A stretch of DNA of 26,684 nt from an uncultured Planctomycetaceae bacterium (lineage in GTDB: Bacteria > Planctomycetota > Planctomycetia > Pirellulales > Pirellulaceae): NCBI GenBank assembly GCA_903927685.1, contig CAIYOB010000172.1, positions 1-26,684 of the forward strand, read 5' to 3'. Both the position numbers and the translations under genes were made by a program. The notes under the pieces are model-generated. The model saw only the letters and a program-made list of their open reading frames with translations. It was not told where the DNA came from and did no database searches. Below, in pieces: positions 8,078-16,463 of the stretch (the first letter of the stretch is position 1; the number at the start of each line of letters is the position of its first letter).

Positions 8078-8638
8078 AATCCTCCCATGATTCGAACACT
8101 CGTTGCTGTAGCGGATGGTCCCTGGGAGGCCGTTGAGTCCCTGGTCCCGGCTGTTACTGATGATCGTGTTGTTCACGTGGTACGTCTCGCCGCCGTGTCC
8201 GAACAGGTCGACGTTGCTGTCGTCCTGCGTGCTGTTGACGATCGTAATGTCCGCCCCGGCAGACCCGGATACAGCCCGGTCGGCGCCGACGATCAGCGAG
8301 GTCTCGATCGTCACGGTGCCGCCGTACATCGCGTTCACTCCGCCGTCGAATGGATCGCGAACGCCGCTGTTGCGGAGCACAAGAACCGCTCGCGACTGGG
8401 TCCGCGGGACGCCGGCATCCTGCGCTGCCCCAGAGCCCGGGCCGGCCCCGTACAGCACGTTGACGTGGTCGAGCAGGGCCTGGCCGCCGTCCAGGCGGAT
8501 TGCGTCCCAGTCGCCCGCCGCCGGCAAGTCAGACGCCCACAGCGCCGAGAGCAGCCATCGTCTTTCCAGCAATTTGGCGGGGCAACACGAGCACGAAAGC
8601 TGCCTAGAGTGAATGCCATCCTTAACTCCAGAACGCAA
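8078..8638 (-). pseudogene. Remnant of a secreted parallel beta-helix (polymorphic outer membrane/autotransporter-like) protein
   Basis: In one minus-strand frame, positions about 8540 to 8102 encode a segment typical of right-handed beta-helix repeats: LPAAGDWDAIRLDGGQAL, then LLDHVNVLYGAG, VTIETSLIVGADRAVSG, DITIVNSTQDDSNVD and YHVNNTIISNS. These match the alternating strand/turn rungs of large surface proteins. There is no credible start: only a TTG at 8638, with no signal peptide. An ATG at 8619 is in another frame. Downstream of 8102 the frame runs into the GC-rich hairpin repeat and then antisense to the neighbouring gene, giving Pro/Arg-rich nonsense. I read it as an internal fragment of a once much larger gene. 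A short real gene is less likely. Plus-strand open frames over the same stretch look like shadows. Confidence 0.5.
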
Positions 8639-8799
8639 TTATAGGGGGCGGCTAAAACGCCATCAATCGATCGGTTGTCTGCGTTGTTGACGTTTCTTTT
8701 CTGACGACGGGGACTTGAACGAGCAGAAGGAAAGCACTTAAATCAGGCGTACTGGATCCAGGTTGCCATGACAAGCATCTCATCACGTTGGACAGGACG

Positions 8800-11277
8800 A
8801 TGACAACAGACAGGTCCGCAGGGTTCCTCACATTCTTGGCCACCCTCCTGGTGACGGCGGCCGCCCCCGCGGCGGAGCCGCAAGCGGCCCGCGGCCCGGC
8901 GTCAGCCGGTGTGCCGGAGGTCAAGCACCGTTCGCATCTGCCGATGCCGAACACGGTGCCGCCGAATCTGATCACGTACGACGCGAAGCAACCCGACACC
9001 CAATTTCCGCCGATCACGCAGCTTCGCCCACCGCAAGGGGCGCCCAACGTCCTGATCGTCCTGATCGACGACGCCGGGTTTGGGTCGTCCAGCGCGTTCG
9101 GCGGTCCCTGCCAGACGCCGACCGTCGAGAAGCTCGCTGCCAGCGGCTTGAAATACACCCGGTTCCATACCACCGCCCTTTGCTCACCGACCCGCCAGGC
9201 CTTGCTCACAGGGCGGAACCACCACTCGGCTGGCATGGGCAATATCACCGAGATCGCCAGCGGCGCGCCCGGATACAGCTCGGTGCTGCCCAACTCGATG
9301 TCGCCCCTGGCCCGGACGCTGGTGCTCAACGGCTACTCCACCGCCCAGTTCGGCAAGTGCCACGAAGTGCCGGTCTGGCAGACCAGTCCAGTCGGGCCGT
9401 ACGATTCCTGGCCCACGGGCGGCGGTGGCTTCGAATACTTCTACGGCTTCATCGGCGGCGAGGCGAACCAGTGGTACCCGACGCTTTACGAAGGCACGAC
9501 GCCGGTCGAACTGAAGAAGACTCCCGAAGAAGGCTATCACTTGGTCGCCGATATGACCGACAAGGCCATCAAATGGATCGGCCAGCAGAAGGCGCTCACG
9601 CCGGACAAGCCCTTTTTCGTCTACTTTGCCCCCGGCGCGACGCATGCGCCGCATCATGTGCCGAAGGAATGGGCGGACAAGTACAAGGGCAAGTTCGATC
9701 AGGGCTGGGACCAACTCCGCGAAGAGACGTTTGCCCGCCAGAAACGGTTGGGCGTGATCCCGGCCGATTGCCAGCTGACCCCGCGTCCCGAGGAAATCCC
9801 GGCCTGGGACAAGATGCCGGACGATCTCAAGCCCGTGCTGCGGCGGCAAATGGAAGTGTACGCGGGATACATGGAGTTCACGGACTATCACGTCGGCCGC
9901 ATCGTCGCCATGATCGAGAAACTGAATCTGCTCGACGATACGCTGATCTACTACATCGTCGGCGACAACGGCGCTTCGGCCGAAGGCACGTTGATCGGCG
10001 CGTACAACGAAATGGCCAATTTCAACGGCTTGGCCGCACTCGAGACGCCCGAGTTCCTGATGGCCCGACTGGACAAGCTGGGCGGGCCGGAGTCCTACAA
10101 CCATTACGCCGTGGGTTGGGCCCATGCGCTGAACACCCCGTATCAGTGGACCAAGCAGGTCGCCTCGCACTGGGGTGGCACGCGCAACGGCGCCGTCGTC
10201 CACTGGCCGCGGGGATTCCAGGCCCGCGGCCAGGTCCGCCACCAATTCGCCCACGTGATCGACGTGGCGCCGACGATCCTCGACGCGGCCGGACTGCCCC
10301 AACCCGAGTCCGTCAATGGCATCCAGCAGGATCCGATCGAAGGCGTCAGCATGCGGTACTCGTTTGACGACGCCCGGGCGCCCGATCGGCACCGGACGCA
10401 GTACTTCGAGATCTTCGGCAACCGGGGCATCTACCACGAGGGGTGGACGGCGGTCACCAAGCACCGGACGCCCTGGCTGCTGGTCGACGCCAAGGTGGTG
10501 GCCTTTGACGACGACGTCTGGGAATTGTACTCGGACACGGACTGGAGCCAGGCGAACAACCTGGCCGCGCAGATGCCGGATAAACTCCATGAGCTGCAGC
10601 GTCAGTTCCTGATCGAAGCCACGCGGTACAAGGTCCTGCCGCTGGACGACCGAGTGGCCGAGCGGATGAACTCGGATACCGCCGGGCGGCCGACCTTGAT
10701 CCGGGGCGACACCCAGTTGTTGTTTGGCGGCATGGGACGATTGGGAGAGAACTGCGTCTTGAACCTCAAGAACAAGTCGCACACGGTGTCCGCCGAGATC
10801 GACGTCCCGGCGTCGGGCGCCGAGGGCGTCATCGTGGCCCAAGGGGCGAATATCGGCGGCTGGAGTCTGTACGCGAAAGGCGGCAAGCTGAAGTACTGTT
10901 ACAACGTGGCCGGTGTGAATCGCTACTTCGTCGAATCCAGCGAGGCGCTGCCCCCGGGCCAGCACCAGGTGCGGATGGAGTTTGCCTATGCCGGGGGCGG
11001 CCTGGGCAAGGGCGGCAAGGTAACCTTGTTCGTCGATGGAAAGGCCGCCGGCGAAGGCAGCGTCCCGCTCACGCAGGCGATGATCTTTTCTGCCGACGAC
11101 GGTTGCGACGTCGGCGAGGACTCCGGAGCCCCCGTCTCGCCGGACTACGGCCCCGTCGGCAACGCGTTCAATGGCGAGGTCAAAGGCGTGTTGCTGTCGA
11201 TCGCCGCGGACGCGAACAATTCGGACCACCTGGTCTCGCCGGAAGACGCGATCCGCGCGGCGATGGGGCGGCAGTAA
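8800..11277 (+). CDS. Secreted arylsulfatase (AslA-type, formylglycine-dependent sulfatase)
   Basis: This alkaline-phosphatase-superfamily enzyme hydrolyses sulfate esters. The ATG at 8800 starts a Sec signal peptide (about residues 1-26, ending AAPAAE); a TTG four codons earlier is less likely. The metal-binding start NVLIVLIDDAGFG gives D90 and D91. The sulfatase signature CSPTRQALLTG has C128, the residue oxidised to formylglycine, and GDNGA gives D389 and N390. The catalytic domain extends to about residue 620. The last 200 residues (HTVSAEIDVPASGAEGVIVA and on) look like an added beta-sandwich, possibly glycan-binding. At 825 residues it is longer than typical 450-550-residue sulfatases but fits the large AslA group. 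It needs a sulfatase-maturing enzyme encoded elsewhere. Planctomycetes use many sulfatases on marine polysaccharides; the substrate here is unknown. Confidence 0.93.
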   Translation: MTTDRSAGFLTFLATLLVTAAAPAAEPQAARGPASAGVPEVKHRSHLPMPNTVPPNLITYDAKQPDTQFPPITQLRPPQGAPNVLIVLIDDAGFGSSSAFGGPCQTPTVEKLAASGLKYTRFHTTALCSPTRQALLTGRNHHSAGMGNITEIASGAPGYSSVLPNSMSPLARTLVLNGYSTAQFGKCHEVPVWQTSPVGPYDSWPTGGGGFEYFYGFIGGEANQWYPTLYEGTTPVELKKTPEEGYHLVADMTDKAIKWIGQQKALTPDKPFFVYFAPGATHAPHHVPKEWADKYKGKFDQGWDQLREETFARQKRLGVIPADCQLTPRPEEIPAWDKMPDDLKPVLRRQMEVYAGYMEFTDYHVGRIVAMIEKLNLLDDTLIYYIVGDNGASAEGTLIGAYNEMANFNGLAALETPEFLMARLDKLGGPESYNHYAVGWAHALNTPYQWTKQVASHWGGTRNGAVVHWPRGFQARGQVRHQFAHVIDVAPTILDAAGLPQPESVNGIQQDPIEGVSMRYSFDDARAPDRHRTQYFEIFGNRGIYHEGWTAVTKHRTPWLLVDAKVVAFDDDVWELYSDTDWSQANNLAAQMPDKLHELQRQFLIEATRYKVLPLDDRVAERMNSDTAGRPTLIRGDTQLLFGGMGRLGENCVLNLKNKSHTVSAEIDVPASGAEGVIVAQGANIGGWSLYAKGGKLKYCYNVAGVNRYFVESSEALPPGQHQVRMEFAYAGGGLGKGGKVTLFVDGKAAGEGSVPLTQAMIFSADDGCDVGEDSGAPVSPDYGPVGNAFNGEVKGVLLSIAADANNSDHLVSPEDAIRAAMGRQ

Positions 11278-11346
11278 AGCTGTCGGCGTTCGCGCTTGCG
11301 CGTGTTGTCTTCTCACGGCATCTCCTTTTTCTCACATGGCGACAAC

Positions 11347-12894
11347 ATGAACCGAAAACACTTTGCAACTGGATTGGTTGTCCTCTTCCTGGCAAGCGTC
11401 CTGGCGGAACCCAGCCGCGCTGGTTTCAACGACTTGGTGCGGCACTTGCCCGACGGGGCCAACACGCTGATCCTGTTCAACGTCGAGGAGATTCTGGCCT
11501 CGCCGCTGGGCGTCAAGGAAGGCTGGGCGGCCAAGCAGCAGCAGGCGTTTGCCGCGAACTGGATCGTCGTGCCGCCTGGAACGCTGCGGTTTGCGATGTC
11601 TTCCCGGCTGGAGCTGTCTTCAATGCATCCGCTCTGGCAAGCCGGCATTGCGGATCTGCAGTTCGAGCCGTCCATGGCCAAGGCCGCGGCCTTTCACGGC
11701 GGCAGCGTGGATGAGATCAGCCAGCGCGCCGTGGCCGCCTTGCCGCCCGATATCTATGTGGTTCAGTTTGCGAAGCAAATGGCGGGCTATCTGCGGCCGG
11801 CCAACCGGCAGGATTGCGGACGCTGGATCGAGGAAGTGTACTCCGAGACCGGCCGTGTTCCGCTGTCCCCTTACTTGGCGGAAGGCGTCGAGTATGCCGA
11901 CAAATTGGGGACGCCGATCATTGTGGCGATGGACCTGAAGCACCTGTTTCCCGTCGCCTTTGTCCGGTCGCGACTGGATGCCGCGCCGAGCCTGGCGGGG
12001 AAAACGGTTGATCTCGACCAGTTGGCTGGGGCGTTGGCGAGCATCCGCGGCGTGATGCTGGGCGTCACGGTTACCGATCGGGTCTACGGCAAGATCAAGA
12101 TCGATTTTGAACAGGACGTGCCGTTGACCGCCGAGTTGGCCAAGCCGTTGCTGTTGGAAGCGTTGGCAAACCATGGAGCGATGGTCGACGAGTTCAACCA
12201 GTGGACCTGTGAGGTCAGCGGCAAGGTCATCACGCTGGGAGGCTATTTGGAACAGAGTGGTCGGCAGCGGATCTTCAGTCTGCTGGACGCTCCCCCCGAG
12301 TTCCATGCGTCGGCCTCACCGGCAACATCGGGGCAGTCGACCGACCAGCAGTACGCCGCCCTGGCCTCGCAGCAGTACTTCAAGTCCGTCTCCAGCCTGC
12401 TGGACGACCTGACTGGAAAACGCAAATCCGACGAATCCGTGACGTGGGGCCAGGTGGGCCTGTGGTTCGAGAAGTACGCCGCCAAGATCGACCAATTGCC
12501 GATCCTGCACGTCGATCCGGAACTGATCGACTGGGGGGCGAACGTATCGGCGCAATTGCGGCAAGCCGAGTCGGCGATGAAGGGGATCGGGGCGCGGAGC
12601 GGCTACCGGTTGACCGAAGCCCCCAATATCCAAGCCTACAACACGCGGACCGCGACGGCCTACGGCGCCGGCGTCGGACCGTACGGCGGCTACTACGCGG
12701 GCGGTGCGTACGCGTACCAGTACGCCTACAACCCGAAGCTGTCCTTGGCCCTGCAGGGCCAACAATCCGCTCAGATCCGCACCCAGGAGTCGATCCGCGG
12801 CAACACCTCGGCCAATCTCATCATGCAGGGTCTACAGGCCGAGACGGGCGAGATCCGGCGGAAGATGACCGAAAAATACCAGGTCGAATTCTGA
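11347..12894 (+). CDS. Secreted protein of unknown function
   Basis: I do not recognise a family. The 515-residue product begins MNRKHFATGLVVLFLASVLA, a clear Sec signal peptide with likely cleavage after SRA (about residue 25). The frame is open from 11296, but this ATG is the one followed by the signal. The mature part starts FNDLVRHLPDGANTLILFNV. This resembles the opening of planctomycete proteins that measure per-item quantities, but no catalytic motif is visible. Near 435-460 there is a Gly/Tyr/Ala-rich stretch (YGGYYAGGAYAYQYAYN), then a charged helical C-terminus ending in MTEKYQVEF. It lies 69 bases after the sulfatase and could share its transcript. No metal-binding cluster, lipobox or membrane anchor is visible beyond the signal peptide. 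Confidence 0.82.
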   Translation: MNRKHFATGLVVLFLASVLAEPSRAGFNDLVRHLPDGANTLILFNVEEILASPLGVKEGWAAKQQQAFAANWIVVPPGTLRFAMSSRLELSSMHPLWQAGIADLQFEPSMAKAAAFHGGSVDEISQRAVAALPPDIYVVQFAKQMAGYLRPANRQDCGRWIEEVYSETGRVPLSPYLAEGVEYADKLGTPIIVAMDLKHLFPVAFVRSRLDAAPSLAGKTVDLDQLAGALASIRGVMLGVTVTDRVYGKIKIDFEQDVPLTAELAKPLLLEALANHGAMVDEFNQWTCEVSGKVITLGGYLEQSGRQRIFSLLDAPPEFHASASPATSGQSTDQQYAALASQQYFKSVSSLLDDLTGKRKSDESVTWGQVGLWFEKYAAKIDQLPILHVDPELIDWGANVSAQLRQAESAMKGIGARSGYRLTEAPNIQAYNTRTATAYGAGVGPYGGYYAGGAYAYQYAYNPKLSLALQGQQSAQIRTQESIRGNTSANLIMQGLQAETGEIRRKMTEKYQVEF

Positions 12895-13197
12895 CGTTTC
12901 AGACGCAACGCCGAAGTTCGATGTTGGGTGTTTGTGCCAAGCGGACTGCCCCACCGGCCTCGTGCGGGAATGGCACGGGGTTGGGCACTGATGATTGCCT
13001 GGGCGGCTGTGGTCGAGTGCAGCGAGCCCACAGTCCGCGTCCAATACCTGCCGTGCTGCAGTCCGGCCGTCCTGTCGTGGCTGTGGTCGAGTGCAACGAG
13101 CCCACAGGGCGGGGATTCCGGTGGCTCGCTGCACTCGACCCCGGCCACCCTTTCCGGTTTGCTTCTCTCACCGCGTGCCATTCGGCACCGGACCGGT
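12895..13197. repeat. Intergenic block of direct and inverted dispersed repeats
   Basis: This convergent gap holds no believable gene. It contains two direct 29-bp copies (13005-13033 and 13079-13107, one mismatch) with the core ggtcgagtgcagcgagcc. An inverted copy lies at 13120-13140. The block is bracketed by a perfect 10-bp inverted pair, gaatggcacg at 12968-12977 and cgtgccattc at 13174-13183. A related motif occurs at 19871-19897. The inverted copy could fold with either direct copy, giving alternative long hairpins in the 3' ends of both converging transcripts. Confidence 0.8.
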
Positions 13198-14025
13198 TTA
13201 CTCGACCAGCAGTTGCACCGCCTCCGGCAACCAGCCACTGTCCCAGGCGTGGGGCCGCGACGGGCCGTCGCGAAAGGTATGGGAGATGCCAAGTTCCTGC
13301 AGCAACGACTCGATGGCCAGGTGCTGGTCGCGGAAATTGCCGTAGCCCAGGTGCACCAGCCGGTTGCCGGACTGCAAGGCCGGCGTACGCTCGCGCAGCA
13401 GGCGGGTGATCCGATAGGGCTCGAAGTTCTCCTGCGTGGCGAAAACCTGTTCCATGCCGTACCGGTTGGGCTGCGACATGTCCAGCGGCGCGTCCCAAGC
13501 GGCGGCTTTGCCGAACGTCGCCGGATGCCGCAACAGCAGGCTGAATGCCCCCCAGCCGGACTTGCTGAAGCCTACCAGCAACCGGCCGCCCGCATCCCGC
13601 CGCACGGGGTAGGTTCGCTCGACAAACGGGACCACGACCTGCAGGAAGTAACTCTCCTGGCGGATTGTCGCCTGCTGGGGATGGTCGGCGTACCAGGGCA
13701 AGTGCGAGAACGTTGGGTAGACACAAACCAGCCGATGGCGGTTCTGCAAGTCGTTCTGCCGGACTTCGTGCAGCGCGTCCCCCCAGCGTTGCCCGTCGCC
13801 GGCCTCGACGGGTAACACGTACAGGGTAGAATAAGGCTCGGCCGGTGGCGGGCCGTCGGGAATCAGGACCTGGATTTTCGTCGTGCCGGCCTGAAAAGGC
13901 GACTCCACCGAGTGCTCGATCCAACCCTGACCGCCCTGGACGCCGACGGAAATGTGGATGGATTCTGCAAGTTCGGCGACTGGCGAGGCTGACGGCAGGA
14001 TGCCGAGCAACAGGAGTAAAGCCAT
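13198..14025 (-). CDS. Secreted alpha/beta-hydrolase, putative esterase (esterase D family)
   Basis: The 275-residue product starts with a hydrophobic signal (MALLLLLGILPSASPVAELA). The body has the pattern of the esterase D/feruloyl-esterase-like family: IQVLIPDG near 51-58, a strand YSTLYVLPVE near 65-74, the nucleophile elbow LLVGFSKSGWGAF (S154) and a late histidine in SRPHAWDSG (H259). The elbow reads GxSxS-G rather than the usual GxSxG-G, so S156 occupies a position normally taken by Gly. Acidic triad candidates lie between 165 and 245, but I cannot choose one. It would hydrolyse an ester outside the cytoplasm, substrate unknown. It follows the membrane protein by 12 bases and is probably in the same operon. 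The TGA of that gene sits in a tgagg stretch that may double as its ribosome-binding site. Confidence 0.82.
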   Translation of the reverse strand: MALLLLLGILPSASPVAELAESIHISVGVQGGQGWIEHSVESPFQAGTTKIQVLIPDGPPPAEPYSTLYVLPVEAGDGQRWGDALHEVRQNDLQNRHRLVCVYPTFSHLPWYADHPQQATIRQESYFLQVVVPFVERTYPVRRDAGGRLLVGFSKSGWGAFSLLLRHPATFGKAAAWDAPLDMSQPNRYGMEQVFATQENFEPYRITRLLRERTPALQSGNRLVHLGYGNFRDQHLAIESLLQELGISHTFRDGPSRPHAWDSGWLPEAVQLLVE

Positions 14026-14037
14026 CGGAAAAACGCC

Positions 14038-14910
14038 TCAGTTTCGTTTGAGGTGCGAAGTCCACCACCAGGCGGCGGCGATCAGGAACGCGGCGGCGCC
14101 CCATCCTAAGAACCACGCGAGACGCCCAGCCGCCTGCGGTGTCGCCGGCGTCTTGGCCGAACGCTCGGGCTGGACGGCGGCGACATCCGCCGGAATCGGG
14201 CTGGTCACGCTTGACGCATTGGCAGCCAAGTCGGCGGCCGCGACTGGGGTGGTCTGGCCATCACTTCCAGAGTCCAAGCCCGGGGGCGAAGCCGGAGCGA
14301 GGGTGACTGGCGGATTGGCGCCGGCGATACAGACGTAGGCCGCCAAGCCCCGCATCGGCTCCAACGGCACCGAGACGGCTTCGCCCGGTTCGGGCGCCGA
14401 CGGCAGGCGATCCAGCGGCAACTCGCCGCCGATGGGCAGGACGGTCGCATTGCCGCGTGCGCGCATCGCGGCGAAGTGGTATCCCGGCACCGCTGGAAAA
14501 TTGTCGTCCCGGAGGATGAATTTCGCTGGCGTCGAGCCCGGCGTGAAGGGGATCAAATAGACCAGTTCCAGTTGCCGGTGCGGCTGGCGCACAATGTCTG
14601 CGCGGTGCACACGCAGGGCAACCGGCTGGCCATCGATCGTGACGCGGATCCGCTCGGGAATCAGCGGCGTGATCACGTCGCGGTATCGAGCGATCGTCTC
14701 CGCCGCGTCCGTAGGGATCTCGACATCGGCTGCCGACAGCGCCCGGAGTTCCTGCCGGATCATGTTGTCGCTCAAGCCCAGCTGGTAACGCACTTCGATC
14801 GCACTGGATCGTACGACCACCTGGACCGCACGAAAAATGACGCCATCCGGCACGGTATGCCCAGGAGCCAGCGATGCGATGGTCGCCAAATAGATGAAGA
14901 ATTCCGCCAT
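14038..14910 (-). CDS. Membrane-anchored extracytoplasmic protein of unknown function
   Basis: The 290-residue product has a short hydrophobic N-terminus (MAEFFIYLATIASLAPGHTV) that is probably a signal. A globular region of about 20-200 begins DGVIFRAVQVVVRSSAIEVR. An Ala/Pro/Ser-rich linker follows (about 205-260), then a C-terminal membrane helix (LAWFLGWGAAAFLIAAAWWW, about 264-283) and a short basic tail. The topology suggests a periplasmic or surface domain tethered by its C-terminus. The opening strand pattern, with its Asp- and Val-rich start and later LVYLIPFTPG, reminds me of the soluble domain that precedes HupE/UreJ-type membrane regions. No HupE membrane domain is present, so this is weak. 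It precedes the secreted esterase by 12 bases, suggesting a shared operon and location. Confidence 0.75.
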   Translation of the reverse strand: MAEFFIYLATIASLAPGHTVPDGVIFRAVQVVVRSSAIEVRYQLGLSDNMIRQELRALSAADVEIPTDAAETIARYRDVITPLIPERIRVTIDGQPVALRVHRADIVRQPHRQLELVYLIPFTPGSTPAKFILRDDNFPAVPGYHFAAMRARGNATVLPIGGELPLDRLPSAPEPGEAVSVPLEPMRGLAAYVCIAGANPPVTLAPASPPGLDSGSDGQTTPVAAADLAANASSVTSPIPADVAAVQPERSAKTPATPQAAGRLAWFLGWGAAAFLIAAAWWWTSHLKRN

Positions 14911-15204
14911 GCAACCTTCCGCCGATCGAGCAGACGTTCAACCATCGAAAGTTAAGAAATTGTCGTAAGTGACTATCCAGTGACGCGTTACGGCTTACTA
15001 CTGGGATTGGGAAGCCCCTCCAGCCAAGGCCGCCTCGCCAGCCGAAAAAACTCCTCGCCTCGATTCGCGAGCTTGTCTTGCTGACCAAGTTCAGCTAGAC
15101 TCTATGCGTCGTAGAGCTGTCGTATGGATTGCGCCGGTTCTGCGACGCCGACCAACATAGCGGTCCACATCGGATCCGTGTATCCCTCCAAAAGGCCCTT
15201 CCTC
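14911..15204. other. Intergenic region, no gene seen
   Basis: This gap separates the minus-strand membrane protein from a small plus-strand gene and must contain the promoters for both directions. The stretch 14940-15000 is the most AT-rich part. No repeat of the other families, RNA gene or convincing -35/-10 pair could be assigned by eye. Confidence 0.5.
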
Positions 15205-15408
15205 ATGAAGCAGAACTTCCTCAGTTGGCTGGCGATGTTCCTGTCCGCGGTGGCAGGTACCTTTTGTTCGCAGATGGCATCCCGGTACACCGATCGGAAG
15301 ATTGAGTCGGCTCTGTCGGTCCCGGTCGCGATGACCAGTGCCGAGTCGGCGGCGACCGTCGCGTTTAGCCGCGACGCGTCGGTTTTTGGCGCGCCCGCCA
15401 AGAACTAG
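15205..15408 (+). CDS. Small predicted membrane protein, unknown
   Basis: A 67-residue frame starts at an ATG preceded by aaaagg (15190-15195). The N-terminus MKQNFLSWLAMFLSAVAGTF is a basic-then-hydrophobic segment that could be a signal peptide or single membrane helix. The rest (SRYTDRKIESALSVPVAMTS and on) has no known motif. The frame extends upstream to 15124, but those residues look non-coding. It sits 62 bases before folE2 on the same strand. It could be a real small gene or part of the folE2 leader. The evidence is the start context and plausible membrane segment only. Confidence 0.4.
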   Translation: MKQNFLSWLAMFLSAVAGTFCSQMASRYTDRKIESALSVPVAMTSAESAATVAFSRDASVFGAPAKN

Positions 15409-15470
15409 TCGCTTGATCTGTTTGCCCGCCACGGCTATGGTAATGAGCGTCTAGTTGCAGGGATTCTGTC

Positions 15471-16451
15471 ATGACGCTCAAATCGACGCTTGTGCCTCCG
15501 GTTCCGTTCGGAGACCCCAACACGCAGCCCCACTCGCTACTGCCGGACATTGTCCAGGATACGGTGGCCCACGTCGGCGGTTGCCTGGATCGCGTCGGGA
15601 TGGCCGGCATCGAGATCGCGTTGCAGGTCCGCGACTCGGCCGAGCGGCTCGTCTTGACCCCTGCCCGGGCGACGGCTCAAGTCAGTCTGGATGATCCGCA
15701 TGCCAAGGGCATCCACATGTCGCGGCTGTTCCTGAGTCTGCAGCAGGAATTGGAGCAGGCGGAGTTCGGGTTGCCCTTGGTGGATCGGCTGCTGCGGTCC
15801 TTTGTCGCGTCCCAGGACGGGCTCAGCGCTCACAGCCATCTGGCCTTCGAATTCGAGTTCTTGGCGAAACGCAGTTCGCTGCTCAGCGATCACACGACCT
15901 GGCGCAGTTACCCGGTGCGTGTGGAAGGCGAGCTGACCGGCGGCCGCGTCCGGCATGTGTTGCAGGTCAGCGTGGCCTACTCGAGCACTTGCCCGTGCTC
16001 GGCGGCGCTGGCGCGGCAGTTGCTGCAGCAGCAGTTCATGGAGGACTATGCCGACCACCGCTGGTTGAGCGTCGCACAGGTGCTCCGCTGGTTGGGCAGT
16101 CACGGCACGCTGGCCACGCCGCACAGTCAGCGGAGCCACGCCAATGTACAGGTCGTGTTGCACTCCGAGTGCCGGGACTATCCGTTGCTGGCGCTGATCG
16201 ACGCGATCGAAACGGCCGTGGCGACGCCGGTCCAAGCGGCCGTCCAGCGCCGGGACGAGCAGGAATTCGCGCGGCTGAACGGCGAGAATCTGATGTTGTG
16301 TGAAGATTCGGCCCGCCGCATCCGCGCGGCATTGGACGAACTGGCCGACCTGGTCGACTACCGCGTCCAGGCCAGCCATTTGGAGAGCCTGCATCCGCAC
16401 GACGCCGTGGCGATTGTCACCAAGGGCATCCCTGGCGGCTTGCAGCCCTGA
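15471..16451 (+). CDS. folE2: GTP cyclohydrolase I, FolE2 type
   Basis: FolE2 (GTP cyclohydrolase IB) converts GTP to 7,8-dihydroneopterin triphosphate plus formate. This is the first step of folate and of queuosine precursor synthesis. The 326-residue product shows the family marks: KGIHMSR at 79-85, the Cys-bearing STCPCS at 172-177, PHSQRSHA at 217-224, NGENLMLCEDSARR at 270-283 and HLESLHPHDA at 303-312. The length is normal or slightly long for the family. FolE2 is unrelated in sequence to zinc FolE and accepts other divalent metals; in some bacteria it is induced under zinc shortage. No Zur-type operator could be identified upstream. It is followed after 12 bases by a MazG-like gene and then a COG0720 gene, so it most likely feeds a pterin pathway encoded in this cluster. 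Confidence 0.95.
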   Translation: MTLKSTLVPPVPFGDPNTQPHSLLPDIVQDTVAHVGGCLDRVGMAGIEIALQVRDSAERLVLTPARATAQVSLDDPHAKGIHMSRLFLSLQQELEQAEFGLPLVDRLLRSFVASQDGLSAHSHLAFEFEFLAKRSSLLSDHTTWRSYPVRVEGELTGGRVRHVLQVSVAYSSTCPCSAALARQLLQQQFMEDYADHRWLSVAQVLRWLGSHGTLATPHSQRSHANVQVVLHSECRDYPLLALIDAIETAVATPVQAAVQRRDEQEFARLNGENLMLCEDSARRIRAALDELADLVDYRVQASHLESLHPHDAVAIVTKGIPGGLQP

Positions 16452-16463
16452 GGCCGACCCATT

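Noticed and set aside
8087..8644. Plus-strand open frames over the beta-helix fragment
   Set aside because: The opposite strand gives the beta-helix pattern; these frames have no signal, motif or ribosome-binding site.
9184..11316. A 710-codon minus-strand open frame
   Set aside because: Antisense shadow of the arylsulfatase in GC-rich DNA, with no domain or signal peptide.
12895..13197. CRISPR array or small RNA gene in the repeat block
   Set aside because: Only two direct copies with a 45-base gap and one inverted copy, no regular spacers and no cas genes.
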